Positions 1 through 8,696 are shown, counted from the first letter of the stretch. The stretch is DNA of 64,000 nt from Citrobacter koseri ATCC BAA-895 (GCF_000018045.1 NC_009792.1:2666001-2730000); one strand, 5' to 3'. Numbers and translations: made by a program. Notes: a model not told the origin generated them from the letters alone.

Positions 1-694
1 GATCGCCCGCGCCCATCGGCGCACGTACCGCCACGTTAGTCGCGCTTTGCGCGGTCGCCGTGCCGGAACCAAAGGCGTTGTTCAGCGCGACTGCGACGCT
101 GTTGGCAGTCTTAAAGCTGGGACGTTTCAGGTTCAGCATCACCACCGGCTCCTGCTGGAAATCGCTCGGCACTTCGCGCTCCACCGAGCCGCCGTTTGGC
201 ACTCGGCCAACGGTCGCGGTGTTGATGGTCACGCTGGAGCCGCTGTTGCCCTCGGCTTTCACGCCGCCTACCACCACATTCCCCTGTGCCAGCGCATACA
301 CTTCGCCATCAGCACCGCGCAGTTGAGTCAGCAGCAGCGTACCGCCACGCAGGCTTTTCGCATCGCCAATCGAGGAGACGGTTACATCAATACTTTGCCC
401 ACGCGCATAGCCCGGCGGCAGCGTGGCGCTAATCGCCACGGCCGCGACGTTCTTCACCTTCGGATCAATCTTCGCAGGCAACTGCACGCCAAACTGGCGC
501 AGCATGTTGGTAACGGACTGGCTGGTGAATTTGACCTGGTTTTTATCCCCTGTACCGTCAAGCCCCACAACCAGGCTGTAGCCCACCAGCTGGTTGCCGC
601 GCACGCCCTGAATATCGACCACATCGCCAAGACGCTGCGCCGCCGCGTTCATGCTGCAAATCAGCAGGAAAAAGAGTGCCAGTTTACGCATCAT
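1..694 (-). CDS. lfgI: Lateral flagellar P-ring protein LfgI (FlgI family), 3' end outside window
   Basis: FlgI-type protein that forms the periplasmic P ring around the flagellar rod. About 231 N-terminal residues are visible; the rest runs off the left edge. A Sec signal peptide (MRKLALFFLLICSMNAAA) is followed by the family-typical RLGDVVDIQGVRGNQLVGY and LVVGLDGTGDK segments. Two adjacent ATG codons (694 and 691) follow a GGAGG; I chose the outer one by spacing. It lies 8 nt after lfgH and is the last visible gene of the leftward lfgBCDEFGHI operon. Assignment to the lateral rather than the primary system rests on gene order (lafK, lfiM adjacent to lfiE, modification genes inside the cluster). 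Confidence 0.93.
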   Translation of the reverse strand, partial: MMRKLALFFLLICSMNAAAQRLGDVVDIQGVRGNQLVGYSLVVGLDGTGDKNQVKFTSQSVTNMLRQFGVQLPAKIDPKVKNVAAVAISATLPPGYARGQSIDVTVSSIGDAKSLRGGTLLLTQLRGADGEVYALAQGNVVVGGVKAEGNSGSSVTINTATVGRVPNGGSVEREVPSDFQQEPVVMLNLKRPSFKTANSVAVALNNAFGSGTATAQSATNVAVRAPMGAGD

Positions 695-702
695 GGCCTC
701 CA

Positions 703-1368
703 TTAAATTGGGAACAGCGGGTGGTTGAAGAAGCGGGTCAGCCAGCCTGCCGCATTCGCGTCGCTGAGCGCGCCGCGTCCGGCATAGGAGATACGGGCAT
801 TGGCGATTCGCTGTGAAGAGACGGAGTTGTCGCGTTCGATATCTTCCGCGCGCACCAGGCCCGTCACCCGCATATACTCATCCCCCTGGTTGAGGGTAAG
901 CCATTTCTCCCCGCGAATCGCCAGCACGCCGTTTGGCAACACTTTATAAACCGCAACGGTGATCGCGCCGCGCAGACTGTTTTGCTGCTGCGAGGTGGCA
1001 TTACCGTTAAAGTTTCGGTTGCCGTCAATCGAGCCGGAAAGCTTATCGATTGAATGGCCGAATGCTTCCGGTATCCCCAGGGAAACATCGTTTTTCTTAC
1101 CAAAGTTAGTGCGCGCCTGCTTGCTGGCCTGAGTAGACTCATCCAGCTTAACGGTCAGGATGTCGCCTACGCGATAAGCCCGGCGATCCTGGGTCAACGA
1201 CCAGTTGTAGTTGCCGTTATATAACCCACCGCCGCGCACCTGCGTTTCAGGCACCACGATATCTTCCGGCGGCGCATACGCCGCATCGTCTTTTTTCACC
1301 AGCAACGCCGGGCTTTCGCAGCCCGACAAAAACAGCGCCAGTAGACTGATAACTAACTGCTTTTTCAT
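703..1368 (-). CDS. lfgH: Lateral flagellar L-ring lipoprotein LfgH (FlgH family)
   Basis: Outer-membrane L-ring lipoprotein, 221 residues, normal length for FlgH. A lipobox (LFLSGC, Cys17) predicts cleavage and lipidation. The conserved region YRVGDILTVKLDE near residues 65-78 and the C-terminal ISYAGRGALSDAN and GWLTRFFNHPLFPI segments are FlgH hallmarks. With LfgI it makes the bushing through which the rod passes. It sits 26 nt after lfgG, co-directional with the rod and hook genes, so it is very likely in the same transcript from the sigma-54-type promoter ahead of lfgB. Confidence 0.94.
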   Translation of the reverse strand: MKKQLVISLLALFLSGCESPALLVKKDDAAYAPPEDIVVPETQVRGGGLYNGNYNWSLTQDRRAYRVGDILTVKLDESTQASKQARTNFGKKNDVSLGIPEAFGHSIDKLSGSIDGNRNFNGNATSQQQNSLRGAITVAVYKVLPNGVLAIRGEKWLTLNQGDEYMRVTGLVRAEDIERDNSVSSQRIANARISYAGRGALSDANAAGWLTRFFNHPLFPI

Positions 1369-1394
1369 TTCTCTTTCACTTTAAAGCCCTGTCG

Positions 1395-2180
1395 TTACAT
1401 CGACTGGGTGACAAACTTCAACATGTCATCGGCGGCAGAGACCATCTTGGCGTTCATTTCGTAGGCACGCTGAACGGTGATCATGTCGACCATCTCTTCA
1501 ACGACCTGTACGTTAGAACCTTCCAGAGAGCCCTGCTCCAGTTGTCCGAGCGCGTCCTCGCCGGGTACGCCTTCAACCGCTTCGCCGCTGGCCGCCGTTT
1601 CACGGTATAAGTTGCCGCCTATCGCCTCCAGACCGGCCGGATTGACGAAGTTCACCAGCGTCAACTGCCCCAGCTCCACCGGATCGGTTTCGCCTGCCAC
1701 CGTCGCGGTAATGGTGCCGTCTTTACCAATCTGCAAATCTTTGACGTTCTCCGGCAATTCAATCTGCGGCACCAGCGGCAGCCCCTGCGCATTCGTCAGC
1801 ACGCCATCTGGCGTTTTCTGGAAATTACCGGCGCGGGTATACGCGATATCGCCATCCGCAGTTTCCACCTGGAAGAACCCTTGCCCGGTGATCGCCACGT
1901 CGAAGGTTTGCCCGGTGTTCTGGATGCTGCCGACGGTAAACTCTTTCTGCGTCCCGACGATCTTCACCCCGGTGCCGTACTGAATGCCGGTCGGCGCGAT
2001 ATTGTTCTGATCGAGCTGCCCGCCTGGCGTGCGCTGATTCTGATAAAACAGATCGGCGAACATCGCGCGATCGCGTTTAAACCCGGTGGTGTTGACGTTC
2101 GCCAGGTTGTTGGAAATCGCGGTCATTTTGGCGTCCTGCGCCGCCAGGCCGGTTTTACTGATCCATAAAGCGGGATTCAT
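1395..2180 (-). CDS. lfgG: Lateral flagellar distal rod protein LfgG (FlgG family)
   Basis: Distal rod subunit, 261 residues, standard FlgG size. The N-terminal rod motif (SNNLANVNTTGFKRDRAMF, about residues 25-43) and the C-terminal segment EGSNVQVVEEMVDMITVQRAYEMNAK form the paired helices typical of axial proteins. The middle contains GQGFFQVETADG and an AYTRAGNFQ stretch seen in FlgG and FlgE. It is translated 21 nt after lfgF on the same strand. No abnormality is seen. Confidence 0.95.
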   Translation of the reverse strand: MNPALWISKTGLAAQDAKMTAISNNLANVNTTGFKRDRAMFADLFYQNQRTPGGQLDQNNIAPTGIQYGTGVKIVGTQKEFTVGSIQNTGQTFDVAITGQGFFQVETADGDIAYTRAGNFQKTPDGVLTNAQGLPLVPQIELPENVKDLQIGKDGTITATVAGETDPVELGQLTLVNFVNPAGLEAIGGNLYRETAASGEAVEGVPGEDALGQLEQGSLEGSNVQVVEEMVDMITVQRAYEMNAKMVSAADDMLKFVTQSM

Positions 2181-2201
2181 CTTTATTCCTTCTTATTGTT
2201 A

Positions 2202-2933
2202 TCAGGTGCCACGAATCAGACGGTTGCCTGAATTAGCGAGATCTTCAGCGGCTTTCATCATCTTGATTTGCGCTTCAAACTGACGATTCAGCGCGATGCT
2301 GGCGACCATCTCATTAATGGCCGAGACGTTAGCGGTTTCCAGATGCCCGGACGCCACCATCACCTCTTCGTCGCGTGGGTTAATCGCCGTGTTGCTCACC
2401 AGAAAGCCATCCACATTTTTGCTCAGATCGCTTACCGGAATGTTCACCAGCTTGATGCGGTCAACATCAACCGGCGCGGCAATATCGCCGTCGTCAGGCA
2501 CGATAGTGATCACACCGTCCTCACCGATGCTGACGGACGAGAACGGCGGTAAAACGATCGGGCCGTTGTCACCTTCAACCGGCAGACCGTTGATCGACAG
2601 ATCGCCCTCCGGGCTGACGTCGATCTGCCCGTTGCGGGTGTAAACCTCACGGTTGCCGCTGGCCAGCGCAATCAGCCCATCGCCTTTAATGGCGATATCC
2701 AGATTGCGCCCCGTTTCACGTACCGCGCCAGGCGTCATATCCACGCCGCCCTGAGTAGGCAGCGCCATATAACGCGAGGCATATCCCTCGCCGTTAACCT
2801 GCTGGGAAATCGCATTATCAAGATCGCTACGAAACCCCTGGGTATTCACATTCGCCAGGTTGTTTGCATGGATCTGCTGCTGCGACAAACTGCGCGATGC
2901 GCCGCTCATGGCGGTAAAAATCAAACGATCCAT
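2202..2933 (-). CDS. lfgF: Lateral flagellar proximal rod protein LfgF (FlgF family)
   Basis: Proximal rod protein of 243 residues. N-terminal ANNLANVNTQGFRSDLDNA and C-terminal ETANVSAINEMVASIALNRQ are the axial-protein helices; the central DIAIKGDGLIAL and YTRNGQ segments fit the FlgF/FlgG subgroup. Its ATG overlaps the lfgE stop by one base (position 2933), indicating translational coupling. It is intact here. Confidence 0.94.
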   Translation of the reverse strand: MDRLIFTAMSGASRSLSQQQIHANNLANVNTQGFRSDLDNAISQQVNGEGYASRYMALPTQGGVDMTPGAVRETGRNLDIAIKGDGLIALASGNREVYTRNGQIDVSPEGDLSINGLPVEGDNGPIVLPPFSSVSIGEDGVITIVPDDGDIAAPVDVDRIKLVNIPVSDLSKNVDGFLVSNTAINPRDEEVMVASGHLETANVSAINEMVASIALNRQFEAQIKMMKAAEDLANSGNRLIRGT

Positions 2934-4123
2934 TACACCGCCTGGAAGAGAGCGTTCATCATGTTGTCGTTGGTGCTGATAACCTTCGTGTTCGCCTGGT
3001 AATTACGCTGCGCGGTCATCAGACCAACCAGCTCAGAGGTCAAATCCACGTTTGAGGATTCCAGCGCGCCGGATTTCACAGAACCCAGCAAACCGGTGCC
3101 CGGCGTTCCAGTCAGCGGCGCGCCGGAACTGGCGGTTTGTACCCACGTCGTGCCGTCTTTTGACGCCAGACCATTCGGGTTCGCAAAGTTCGCCAGCACC
3201 AGTTGCCCCTGCAACATCCGTTCGCCGTTGGAGAAGGTCGCGTAAACGCTGCCGTCTTCATCAATCGCCTGACCGGTACGTTCGCCAGACGCGTAGCCGC
3301 TGCTGTTGTTTTTGCTGACGGAGAAGTCAGAACCGTACTGGCTGGTGCCGTTGTAGCTCAGATCGATAGAGAGATCCGCCGCGCCAGAGATCGATGTGGT
3401 CAGGTTCGTCAGGCCAACCGGGCTTTTCAGGACGCCCTGCTCGGTAAATTCTATCGCCTGGCTGCTGTCCGGGATTTCCACGTCGTCCATGTAATAGTGA
3501 ACCTGCCAGGTGTTCTCGCCGGTTTTCACAAAATACTGGTTCAGCGTGTGCTCGCGTCCCAGGGAATCAAAAACCTGCGTGGTGTAGGTATTGTTATAGG
3601 AAGTGCTGTCTTTTGGGTTGAAAGGCGCCGTCTCCGGCTCGGCAGCGCGCGCGTCCAGGTTGGCGGTGAAGTCGAGGCTGTCGGTCGCCTTCGCCGGAAT
3701 AGAGCCGCTGCTGATCGTCAGATTGCCGATCGTCCCCACTTCTATCTCGCCGTTAGCATTAACCGGGTAGCCCTGAAGATACATCCCCAGGTTGTTGATC
3801 AGGTTGCCGCTGCTGTCGGTACCGAAGTAGCCCGCACGCGTATATGCCGTGGTCCCCGTGCTGTCGCGCACCATGAAAAATCCGCTATCGCTGATCGCCA
3901 GATCGAGCGCATTTCCGGTGGTAGAAATGTTTCCGCCTCGGGTAATACTCTGGGTCACACCAGAAACCCCTACGCCCAGCGGCTGGCTTTCCGCATACAG
4001 TGAGGAAAATTCCGCACGGCCGGATTTGAATCCTACGGTGCCGGAGTTCGCAATGTTGTTGGAAATGGCGTTCAACTGCTCGGTAATCGCATTCAGACCA
4101 GAGGTCGCAATATTAAAACTCAT
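2933..4123 (-). CDS. lfgE: Lateral flagellar hook protein LfgE (FlgE family)
   Basis: Hook subunit, 396 residues, close to the usual length of FlgE. N-terminal SNNIANSGTVGFKSGRAEF and C-terminal ESSNVDLTSELVGLMTAQRNYQAN are the conserved axial helices. The middle (about 95-300) is the variable surface-exposed hook domain. It lies downstream of the hook-cap gene lfgD, in the usual B-C-D-E-F-G order, with a 34-nt gap. Hook-length control (FliK-like) genes are not in the window. Confidence 0.94.
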   Translation of the reverse strand: MSFNIATSGLNAITEQLNAISNNIANSGTVGFKSGRAEFSSLYAESQPLGVGVSGVTQSITRGGNISTTGNALDLAISDSGFFMVRDSTGTTAYTRAGYFGTDSSGNLINNLGMYLQGYPVNANGEIEVGTIGNLTISSGSIPAKATDSLDFTANLDARAAEPETAPFNPKDSTSYNNTYTTQVFDSLGREHTLNQYFVKTGENTWQVHYYMDDVEIPDSSQAIEFTEQGVLKSPVGLTNLTTSISGAADLSIDLSYNGTSQYGSDFSVSKNNSSGYASGERTGQAIDEDGSVYATFSNGERMLQGQLVLANFANPNGLASKDGTTWVQTASSGAPLTGTPGTGLLGSVKSGALESSNVDLTSELVGLMTAQRNYQANTKVISTNDNMMNALFQAV

Positions 4124-4157
4124 AATAAATTCCTGTTAACTCAACGCTTAACCCGAC

Positions 4158-4841
4158 TTACGCACGTTTCTGCGAGTCGCTGCCAAACTGGGTAATATTG
4201 TTGTAAGCAATCTCACCGATTCCGGTGATATTCAGTTGGATGGCGCTGCCATCAAGCGGGATGCGCACATTGTTGACGATGCCGCCCACTTCAACAGGAA
4301 TGCCTTCTTCGCCCGTATCGGTTACAACGCTAAGGGTGTATTTCCCTTCGCTCAGGCCCAGCTCCTGCGGATCAATGGTGAAGTCCACCTGCCCGGCGTC
4401 CTGTTTCCCCAGCTCAATTTTGTGCTCGGTGCCGGCCGCGTCTTTGACGATGACCGTCGTCACACCGGAAGCGTGATCCAGCGTCAGACGTCCGTTAATC
4501 GTCGTTTCGCCGTCAGAGTTGATAGCGTCGGTCTGCACCATCACATGCTGCCCGACCAGGTTGCCGGTGGTGAGCGTTTGCAGGTTGTCCATCAATACGG
4601 AACTGTTCGCCATCAGTTGCGACATGGTTTCCATCGACTGAACCTGCGTCAGTTGCGCCAGCTGGCTGACATACTCGGTGCCATCGGTAGGGTTCAGCGG
4701 GTCCTGATTCTGGATCTGCGCGACCAGAAGCTGCATGAACAGCGTGTTCATGCCGGCTGCGCTGCTGTTATTGTTGTTACTGGCAATGCTGCTATCCGAC
4801 GTTCCTGTCTGGCTTCTGGTGGACGTGCCGTCTACATTCAT
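4158..4841 (-). CDS. lfgD: Lateral flagellar hook-capping protein LfgD (FlgD family)
   Basis: Hook assembly scaffold, 227 residues. A low-complexity Ser/Asn-rich N-terminus (about 1-30) precedes the conserved FlgD block NTLFMQLLVAQIQNQDPLNP and the TQVQSMETMSQ segment, followed by an FLgD Ig-like and tudor-like region. The cap is needed for hook polymerisation and is later discarded. It is 2 nt downstream of lfgC, so coupled translation is likely. Confidence 0.94.
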   Translation of the reverse strand: MNVDGTSTRSQTGTSDSSIASNNNNSSAAGMNTLFMQLLVAQIQNQDPLNPTDGTEYVSQLAQLTQVQSMETMSQLMANSSVLMDNLQTLTTGNLVGQHVMVQTDAINSDGETTINGRLTLDHASGVTTVIVKDAAGTEHKIELGKQDAGQVDFTIDPQELGLSEGKYTLSVVTDTGEEGIPVEVGGIVNNVRIPLDGSAIQLNITGIGEIAYNNITQFGSDSQKRA

Positions 4842-4843
4842 CC

Positions 4844-5269
4844 TTATACCTCTCCGAGTCTCAGCAGACTTTGCTGCATGCTTTTAACACTGTTCAGAAC
4901 ATCAACATTAGTTTCGAAACCGCGCGACGCCGACATCATGTCCGCCATCTCCTCCACCACGTTGACATCCGGGTAGTAGACATAGCCATCCGTATTTGCC
5001 ATCGGGTTATGCGGCTCATAACGCTGTACGGCATTGCCGGTTTCGACAACATCCATCACCTGGACGCGCGCGCCGGTTAACGCCCTGCTATTCATTAACT
5101 CATCATTCTTATAAACCGCAGCAAACACCGGACGACGGGCTTTATAGACGCCGTCTTCGGTGGCGGAGGCGGTTTCCGCATTAGCGAGGTTACTGGCGAT
5201 GGTATTCAGACGAACGGTTTGCGCCGTCATCGCCGACCCCGAAACGCGATAAATATCGGTAAAAGCCAT
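4844..5269 (-). CDS. lfgC: Lateral flagellar proximal rod protein LfgC (FlgC family)
   Basis: Rod protein of 141 residues. N-terminal NTIASNLANAETASATEDGVYK and the central PDVNVVEEMADMMSASRGFETNVDVLN match FlgC. Second gene of the leftward operon, 23 nt after lfgB. Length and both conserved helices are complete. Confidence 0.94.
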   Translation of the reverse strand: MAFTDIYRVSGSAMTAQTVRLNTIASNLANAETASATEDGVYKARRPVFAAVYKNDELMNSRALTGARVQVMDVVETGNAVQRYEPHNPMANTDGYVYYPDVNVVEEMADMMSASRGFETNVDVLNSVKSMQQSLLRLGEV

Positions 5270-5292
5270 ATTCCGTTATCACCTGCGTAGGA

Positions 5293-5643
5293 TTACTTAC
5301 CTTCAATGGCCTTTTTCAGGCCCGTGAATTTCATGTTTAAAAATGCCAGGCTCATCTGATAATCCTGGGTATTCTTCGCAAACTCAGCCTGCTCGACGTT
5401 CAGCGCAACGGTGTTGCCATCGGAAGAGGGCTGATAAGGCACGCGGTACATCTCTTGCGGCGCTGACGGATTCGAAAAACTCCACGATGAACGTTGCATC
5501 TCAGCGGCAAAATCAATATCTTTAGCCTGGAAATTGGGGGTATCGACGTTTGCCAGATTGGCTGACAGCAACTCTGCTCGGGAAAGTCGAAGCGCTACAG
5601 CCTGTGGATGAACGCCCAATGCTTTGTCAAAAGTAATACTCAC
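5293..5643 (-). CDS. lfgB: Lateral flagellar proximal rod protein LfgB (FlgB family)
   Basis: FlgB-type rod protein of 116 residues, slightly short for the family (about 130-140). The signature LLSANLANVDTPNFQAKDIDF is at about residues 26-46, and the C-terminal AEFAKNTQDYQMSLAFLNMKF is the second axial helix. It is the first gene of the rod-hook-ring operon. A sigma-54-like promoter lies about 50 nt upstream (5693-5709), and lfgA starts 78 nt away on the other strand. Confidence 0.93.
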   Translation of the reverse strand: MSITFDKALGVHPQAVALRLSRAELLSANLANVDTPNFQAKDIDFAAEMQRSSWSFSNPSAPQEMYRVPYQPSSDGNTVALNVEQAEFAKNTQDYQMSLAFLNMKFTGLKKAIEGK

Positions 5644-5692
5644 AACTCACACCCTCGTGATGCTAAACCTGCAATGATCTGCTTCCCTGTAT

Positions 5693-5709
5693 AGCAATAT
5701 TCATGCCAA
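5693..5709 (-). promoter_or_regulatory. Sigma-54 (RpoN) -24/-12 promoter for the lfgBCDEFGHI operon
   Basis: Read on the minus strand the sequence is TTGGCATGAATATTGCT, which matches the RpoN consensus TTGGCAC-N5-TTGCT at all but one position, with exact GG/GC spacing. It lies about 50 nt upstream of the lfgB ATG. RpoN control fits the presence of lafK, an NtrC-family activator, in the same cluster, as in other lateral flagellar systems. No enhancer site for LafK could be assigned by eye. Confidence 0.8.
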
Positions 5710-5721
5710 GGTTTTAACATC

Positions 5722-6513
5722 ATGATTTTTAATGGCTTTATTGGTTTTATCTCTTCCCGGGTGAAGCGTTGTTTCCGCCCTGGAACGTTATCCTTCCTGC
5801 TGATGCTTTTTACAGCGCTGCCATCCTTCGCCGCCCCGGAAAAAGTGCAGAGCGCGCGTAAGCAGGTCACTGCCGCCGTTCAACATCACGCAGCGCAAGC
5901 CCTTCGCCAGGAGGCCGGGCGCCGCAAGTGGCCCGAGTACCAGGCGAAGATGAACCTGTTTATCCCTTCCGACGTCTCCCGGTACGCTCCCTGCCCTGAC
6001 GCGCTAACCGTGTCGCTGCCCGGCGGCGAACGCATCGATCTCAACCGCCTGCGTTTTGATGTGCGCTGTGAAGGGCCGCAAGGCTGGGATGTCGCCGTCA
6101 CCGTCAAACCGGATGTCTATCTTCCGGTGGTGATCGCCAAAAATTCACTGGAGCGCGGCCAGGTGTTATCCGCCAGCGACGTATCCATCAAAAAGCTCAA
6201 CATCAGCAGCACGCGCGGCAACTACCTCACCGACCCGGATGAGGCCATTGGGCTGACCGTGAAGCGCCGCATTCGTGAACTACAGCCGATCACCCTGACG
6301 CAACTGGAATCTCCGGTGCTGGTTGAACGCGGTCAGCGCGTTCTGATGATCGCCGAACAGGGAGGCGTAGAGGCCCGTACGATGGGGGAAGCCATGAAAA
6401 AGGGACGTAAAGGCGAAATGATTAAGGTGAAAAATGAGAGCAGCGAGCGGGTGGTCAGCGCAATTGTCGCGGACGCTGGCGTCGTCAAAATGGTCTACGC
6501 CAGCGGAAACTAA
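5722..6513 (+). CDS. lfgA: Lateral flagellar P-ring assembly chaperone LfgA (FlgA family)
   Basis: Periplasmic chaperone for P-ring formation, 263 residues if started at 5722. A hydrophobic export signal (about 15-38, ending near LPSFAAPE) precedes the mature protein; the C-terminal SAF-like domain includes KNSLERGQVLSASDVSIKKLN and AEQGGVEARTMGEAMKKGRKGEMIKVKN, typical of FlgA. It is divergent from lfgB and followed by lfgM and lfgN. The start is uncertain: no strong ribosome-binding site precedes 5722, and an in-frame GTG at 5761 would also retain the signal peptide. Confidence 0.9.
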   Translation: MIFNGFIGFISSRVKRCFRPGTLSFLLMLFTALPSFAAPEKVQSARKQVTAAVQHHAAQALRQEAGRRKWPEYQAKMNLFIPSDVSRYAPCPDALTVSLPGGERIDLNRLRFDVRCEGPQGWDVAVTVKPDVYLPVVIAKNSLERGQVLSASDVSIKKLNISSTRGNYLTDPDEAIGLTVKRRIRELQPITLTQLESPVLVERGQRVLMIAEQGGVEARTMGEAMKKGRKGEMIKVKNESSERVVSAIVADAGVVKMVYASGN

Positions 6514-6530
6514 AAATATTCATTTGCGGT

Positions 6531-6558
6531 TTAAGTTTTACCGGCAGCAGGCCGCTCT
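6531..6558 (+). promoter_or_regulatory. Possible sigma-28 (FliA/LafS-type) promoter before lfgM
   Basis: TTAAGTTT (6531-6538), a 12-nt spacer and GCCGCTCT (6551-6558) resemble the flagellar sigma-28 pattern TAAAGTTT-N11-GCCGATAA: seven of eight in the -35 element, but only the GCCG core and one more base in the -10. FlgM-family genes are often read from a class-3 promoter. A short GC-rich hairpin (GAGGGC/GCCCTC, 6567-6585) follows. Weak evidence. Confidence 0.35.
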
Positions 6559-6644
6559 TTAACGGTGAGGGCATCGGAAGCCCTCCTTCCGCAGGGCAGG
6601 ATTCATCCGCAACCATAACGAAAAGATGAAAAAGAGGCGAAGCG

Positions 6645-6917
6645 ATGAAAGTAGTAGCGAATCAATACAATCTGGCAACCGCAATCAACAAGAGCAGCGC
6701 CGCAGAACAGACCCGCACTGTCGCTCAGGAAGGCACGAAAATTGAGCGCAGCGCCGCGATCGATCCGGTACTGGGCGATGCGCAAACACAACTCTCTGCG
6801 CTGCCGGAAGTGGATATGGCGCGCGTAGCTGAAATGAAAGACGCTATCAGCAGCGGTAAAATCGCGGTTAACCTCGATTCGCTGACGGATGCGATGCAGA
6901 AGTATTTCCAGAGGTAA
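6645..6917 (+). CDS. lfgM: Anti-sigma-28 factor LfgM (FlgM family)
   Basis: Small anti-sigma factor, 90 residues, expected to hold the lateral flagellar sigma-28 (LafS) until the hook-basal body is complete and then be exported. The conserved C-terminal half (DMARVAEMKDAISSGKIAVN, about 57-76) matches the sigma-binding helices of FlgM; the N-terminus is flexible. A good ribosome-binding site (AGAGGCGA) precedes the ATG. lfgN follows after 2 nt. Confidence 0.92.
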   Translation: MKVVANQYNLATAINKSSAAEQTRTVAQEGTKIERSAAIDPVLGDAQTQLSALPEVDMARVAEMKDAISSGKIAVNLDSLTDAMQKYFQR

Positions 6918-6919
6918 TT

Positions 6920-7357
6920 ATGACTAACGCCGCTCAGAGCGTTAAAACACTGATACAGGACATGGCCGAAGACCGTAAGCATTACCATGTCCTGAATGAT
7001 TTACTCATACAGCAGCGCGACCACATTATTGCGCGCCGCGCCGCAGAGCTTGACGTGCTGAACGCGCAAATCATGGCGTGCTACCAGCACTTGTCGCAGC
7101 ACAGTCAGCAACGTTATCGCCTGCTTGAGCGGTTAGGCATTAACGCCAACGCGCAGGGCATGCAAACGCTCATTGCCCGCCTGCCTGCCGCCCACCAGCC
7201 TTCCGTTTCCGCTCTCTGGCAAAGTCTCCAGCAACAGGTCGCGCAATGTCAGGCCACCAATGAATACAACGCCATGCTGATGAATATGCAGCAGGAGATT
7301 CTGACCAATCTGTTGAATATCAGCGAACCCGAAAACTGGCTGTATCAGCAGGGGTAA
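6920..7357 (+). CDS. lfgN: Flagellar export chaperone LfgN (FlgN family)
   Basis: FlgN-type cytosolic chaperone, 145 residues, predicted to be mostly helical and to escort hook-filament junction proteins to the export gate. Low sequence conservation is normal for this family; the assignment relies on size, the Gln-rich helical composition, the N-terminal DLLIQQRDHIIARRAAELD segment, and its place immediately after lfgM. Downstream, a 73-nt gap leads to the modification cassette on the same strand. Confidence 0.85.
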   Translation: MTNAAQSVKTLIQDMAEDRKHYHVLNDLLIQQRDHIIARRAAELDVLNAQIMACYQHLSQHSQQRYRLLERLGINANAQGMQTLIARLPAAHQPSVSALWQSLQQQVAQCQATNEYNAMLMNMQQEILTNLLNISEPENWLYQQG

Positions 7358-7430
7358 TGCGCTGTAATTTATTGATTTGTAGCTTTGTTCCGTTTGCGTT
7401 CTATCCGTAATTTTCATCGAGGCCAATATT

Positions 7431-8678
7431 ATGGGGCAATTACGACGCTTCAACCTTCCCCACCTGATTCGTCACTATCGTGTTACTCATGTAATTGAAA
7501 CAGGTTTTGGTAAAGGTGCATCAAGTGTATATGCCTTACGCTCAGGTGCTGAAGAAGTTTATTCCTGTGAAATCTATAAACCGTTATTTGATGCCGCGCC
7601 AAAAATAGACAATCTGCATCTGTACAATGAAGACAGCCTGACATTTTTGTCCCATGAAGAAATTAAACGCACTCTTTTCATCAAGCGCGCCGTTGTTTTT
7701 CTGGATGCACACTTCCCCGGCGCGGATTTTAAATTCGAGGACTACCAGAGCAATAAATACAATGAGGAAACGCGCCTTCCTCTGCTCAATGAGTTACGCC
7801 AGCTAAAAGAATTTGCGGATAATGCGCTGATTATTATTGATGATAGCCGTATCTATCTTCGCGTTATGCATGAGGCCACCGGCTGCAAAGCGCTCCCTCC
7901 TCCCACAGAAGACGCTGAGAACGCGTTTCTGGAAGCGCTTGAGGCCTATAGCGGGACGCATATCATCAAACATTATCCCGATGACCAGGGCTACGTTGTA
8001 CTTTGGCCTAAAAGCTGGCGAGAATTCGGCGTTAACACCCATATTCTGGCAGGAGACCGGACTGCCGCCCCCGTATTTCGAACGGGGATACCAGGAACAA
8101 CCTGTATGTCAATTAACAGGCGATTGCTTGATGCGCGTTTCAGTACTCGCTGGCTGTCAGGAAAAGGTCTGGATATTGGCGGCGGCGATGACAGTATTGC
8201 GTTGTATCAAAGCCTGTTTCCTTTAATCCAATCAATAACCGTATTCGATCTTCAACAAGGTGACGCGCAGTATTTAGCCAGAGTACCGGATAACGAATTT
8301 GATTTCGTTTATTCAGGGCATTGCCTGGAGCATGTTATGGACCCCTACGTCGCGCTGCCTCATTGGTTAAGGGTCGTAAAACCCGGCGGTCATCTGGTTT
8401 TAACCATTCCAGACGAAGATTTATACGAGCAAGGCGTTTGGCCATCAACCTTCAACGACGATCATAAACATACTTTTACGCCCTTTAAGCATCGGAGCTG
8501 GTCGCCTGTTTCCGTCAACGTATTATCGTTATTACAAACCCTGCCAGGGAACTTCAGCATTGAGAAAATAGAGAGGCTGAATCATAGCCATTTAAAAGGT
8601 ATGCCTCGATTCGATCAAACGCGGACGGCGTTTGCTGAATCCGCAATTGAGATAATCATCCAAAAGCTGAAATCATAG
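7431..8678 (+). CDS. Two-domain SAM-dependent methyltransferase, flagellar modification cassette
   Basis: A 415-residue protein with two Rossmann methyltransferase-like halves. The N-terminal half (about 1-195) has a nucleotide-binding loop ETGFGKGASS (23-32) and acidic strands FLDAH and IIIDDS. The C-terminal half (about 225-415) has motif I GLDIGGGDD (246-254), a HCLEH signature (297-301) and the post-motif RVVKPGGHLVLTIPDED, typical of Methyltransf_11. Position between lfgN and a GT2 inside the Flag-2 cluster suggests methylation of a flagellin glycan or of flagellin itself; this is inference. The fusion of two such domains is unusual. The first domain may be non-catalytic. Confidence 0.8.
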   Translation: MGQLRRFNLPHLIRHYRVTHVIETGFGKGASSVYALRSGAEEVYSCEIYKPLFDAAPKIDNLHLYNEDSLTFLSHEEIKRTLFIKRAVVFLDAHFPGADFKFEDYQSNKYNEETRLPLLNELRQLKEFADNALIIIDDSRIYLRVMHEATGCKALPPPTEDAENAFLEALEAYSGTHIIKHYPDDQGYVVLWPKSWREFGVNTHILAGDRTAAPVFRTGIPGTTCMSINRRLLDARFSTRWLSGKGLDIGGGDDSIALYQSLFPLIQSITVFDLQQGDAQYLARVPDNEFDFVYSGHCLEHVMDPYVALPHWLRVVKPGGHLVLTIPDEDLYEQGVWPSTFNDDHKHTFTPFKHRSWSPVSVNVLSLLQTLPGNFSIEKIERLNHSHLKGMPRFDQTRTAFAESAIEIIIQKLKS

Positions 8679-8696
8679 CAACAGGGAGAGTAGCCA

